From positions 1 through 64,000 of the forward strand of contig JAFVAL010000005.1 in assembly GCA_017480565.1 (NCBI GenBank): a stretch of DNA of 64,000 nucleotides. The letters are read 5' to 3'. The DNA is from Lachnospiraceae bacterium (GTDB taxonomy: Bacteria; Bacillota; Clostridia; Lachnospirales; Lachnospiraceae). The translations under genes and the position numbers were made by a program. How positions within the stretch are numbered: position 1 is the stretch's first letter; every line of letters starts with the position of its first letter. Shown here in pieces: positions 63,016 through 64,000 of the stretch. The notes beneath the pieces are model-generated. The model saw only the letters and a list, made by a program, of their open reading frames with translations, was not told where the DNA came from and ran no database searches.

Positions 63016-64000
63016 ATGAAAAAGAGATTATTAGCTTTACTTATGGTTCTCGTTCTGTGCGTTAGCGTTGTAGCAGGCTGCGGAAGCAAAGAAGAAGATA
63101 AGCCCGCTGAGACCACAACCAAGGCAGCTGAGACCACAACCGCAAAGCCCGCTGACGATGCACAGCCTGCTGATGATGGTTTAACCGAAGAGAAGATCAC
63201 TGCTGAGTATAAGTTCGCTCTTATGCTTCAGAACACCTGGAATCCTTTCTTTACTGAGATCCGCGTAGGTATCGAGGATGCTCTGACCGAGAAGGGTGTA
63301 GACGTTACCAAGCAGTTCCAGACCCTGGATGGCAACACCGATATCGCTAAGCAGATCAACGACCTTGAGGACCTGATCTCTGCTGGTACCAACGTTGTAT
63401 TCCTTAACACCACAGACTCCACCGGTATCGATGCTTCTGCAAAGAAGGCAAAAGAGGCTGGTATGGTTCTGATCGCAATCGATACTCCTCAGGATAACCC
63501 GGAACCGCTCCTTTCCACCGTTGCTTCTGATAACTACGGTGCTGGCGTTCTTTGCGCAGAGAAGCTTGCTGAGGCTCTTGGCGAGACCGGCGACTGCGGC
63601 GCTTACCTTCGTTCCACTTCTAAGGTTGCAGCTCTTCGTGGCAGCGGCTTTATGGATACCATTGAGGCAAATTATCCGAATATGGCGATCGTAAACAAGC
63701 AGGAAGGTACTGCAGGTTCTGCAGACGCAGCTCTTCCTTGCATGGAGAACATCCTTCAGGCTAACCCTGATATCACTGGTATGTTCGCTCTGAACGATCC
63801 TTCTGCACAGGGTTGCATCTCCGCAATCAAGTCCGCAGGTAAGATCGAGCAGATCAAGGTTGTTGCAGTTGATGGTTCCAAGGAAGCGAAGCAGCTGGTT
63901 CTGGCTGGTGAGCAGCTTGGTTCTTCCGCTCAGTTCCCTGGCGAGATGGGAAGACTTTCTGTTGAGTCTGCTTACACCTTCTTACTTGGTGGTACTGTAG
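63016..64000 (+). CDS. Sugar ABC transporter substrate-binding lipoprotein (partial)
   Basis: The first 328 residues of a periplasmic-binding-protein-like lipoprotein, open to the window edge. The signal peptide has a lipobox VVAGC followed by a Thr/Glu/Ala-rich spacer. The binding domain resembles RbsB/type 1 solute-binding proteins: YKFALMLQNTWNPFFTEI, FLNTTDSTGIDASA, ASDNYGAG, GMFALNDPSAQG, and VVAVDGSKEA. Codons favour GCT, CTT and ACC in a way unlike neighbouring genes, as seen in very highly expressed genes. TAGGAGAA precedes ATG 63016. It follows the AraC gene by 157 nt of AT-rich DNA with a TATAAT at 62925-62930. Confidence 0.92.
   Translation, partial: MKKRLLALLMVLVLCVSVVAGCGSKEEDKPAETTTKAAETTTAKPADDAQPADDGLTEEKITAEYKFALMLQNTWNPFFTEIRVGIEDALTEKGVDVTKQFQTLDGNTDIAKQINDLEDLISAGTNVVFLNTTDSTGIDASAKKAKEAGMVLIAIDTPQDNPEPLLSTVASDNYGAGVLCAEKLAEALGETGDCGAYLRSTSKVAALRGSGFMDTIEANYPNMAIVNKQEGTAGSADAALPCMENILQANPDITGMFALNDPSAQGCISAIKSAGKIEQIKVVAVDGSKEAKQLVLAGEQLGSSAQFPGEMGRLSVESAYTFLLGGTV

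Overview
The window reads as chromosomal DNA of an anaerobic Gram-positive bacterium, most likely Clostridia and probably Lachnospiraceae. The evidence is strong AGGAGG-type ribosome binding sites, an atpZ-I-B-E-F-H-A-G-D-C ATP synthase operon with a sodium-type c subunit, psuK-psuG, GPH-type sugar transport with cytoplasmic glycosidases, lipobox lipoproteins, an ABC-F resistance-type ATPase, and remnants of IS4, IS200 and a large serine recombinase. The organism is inferred from gene content only. No rRNA is present and only one tRNA (Val-GAC) was found.

Region 1 (1-10480) is the most unusual part. The tail of one gene is followed by an unrecognised 429-residue protein. Next comes a 996-residue protein with a ryanodine-receptor-like (RyR) motif, a CARF-like Rossmann region and a C-terminal PD-(D/E)XK nuclease resembling the Card1/DUF1887 family. 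Two tandem paralogues follow, each with an N-terminal TIR domain and 26 to 36 MORN repeats. TIR enzymes that make NAD-derived signals, RyR and CARF domains that bind nucleotides, and a nuclease effector fit a Thoeris-like or CBASS-like defence operon. This combination is not one I can match to a described system. It reads directly into psuK-psuG (pseudouridine breakdown, 10487-12347) with only 6 nt between genes.

Region 2 (12.5-31 kb) is mainly housekeeping: a DUF402 protein; the F-type ATP synthase operon with a clear extended -10 promoter; an anchored C39-like protein; a YdcF-like protein; a PIG-L deacetylase; tRNA-Val; a macro-domain protein; a vWA protein; a DUF4353-like lipoprotein; and a nucleoside hydrolase.

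Region 3 (31-43 kb) holds a CcdA-TlpA fusion; an ABC-F ATPase with a long leader that looks attenuated; a membrane-anchored carboxylesterase; a GT4 glycosyltransferase with an 11-residue repeat tail; and a carbohydrate locus. The carbohydrate locus contains a GH43 enzyme fused to a complete AraC regulator, a GH5 glucanase and a GPH sugar symporter.

Region 4 (43.1-46.5 kb) is a graveyard of mobile DNA: truncated IS4 transposase, serine recombinase tail, truncated IS200 tnpA and a truncated helix-turn-helix gene. These surround a dicarboxylate/amino-acid symporter fused to an N-terminal histidine-kinase-like ATPase domain.

Region 5 (46.6-64 kb) returns to core metabolism: nitroreductase, LMW phosphatase, CMD protein, SDR, MFS transporter, icd, pepT, a lipoprotein, methyltransferase, hslO, a fruK-like kinase, glyA, thrH, an iron alcohol dehydrogenase, an AraC regulator, and the start of a sugar ABC transporter binding lipoprotein cut by the window edge. 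The leaders of icd and glyA share an unexpected sequence.
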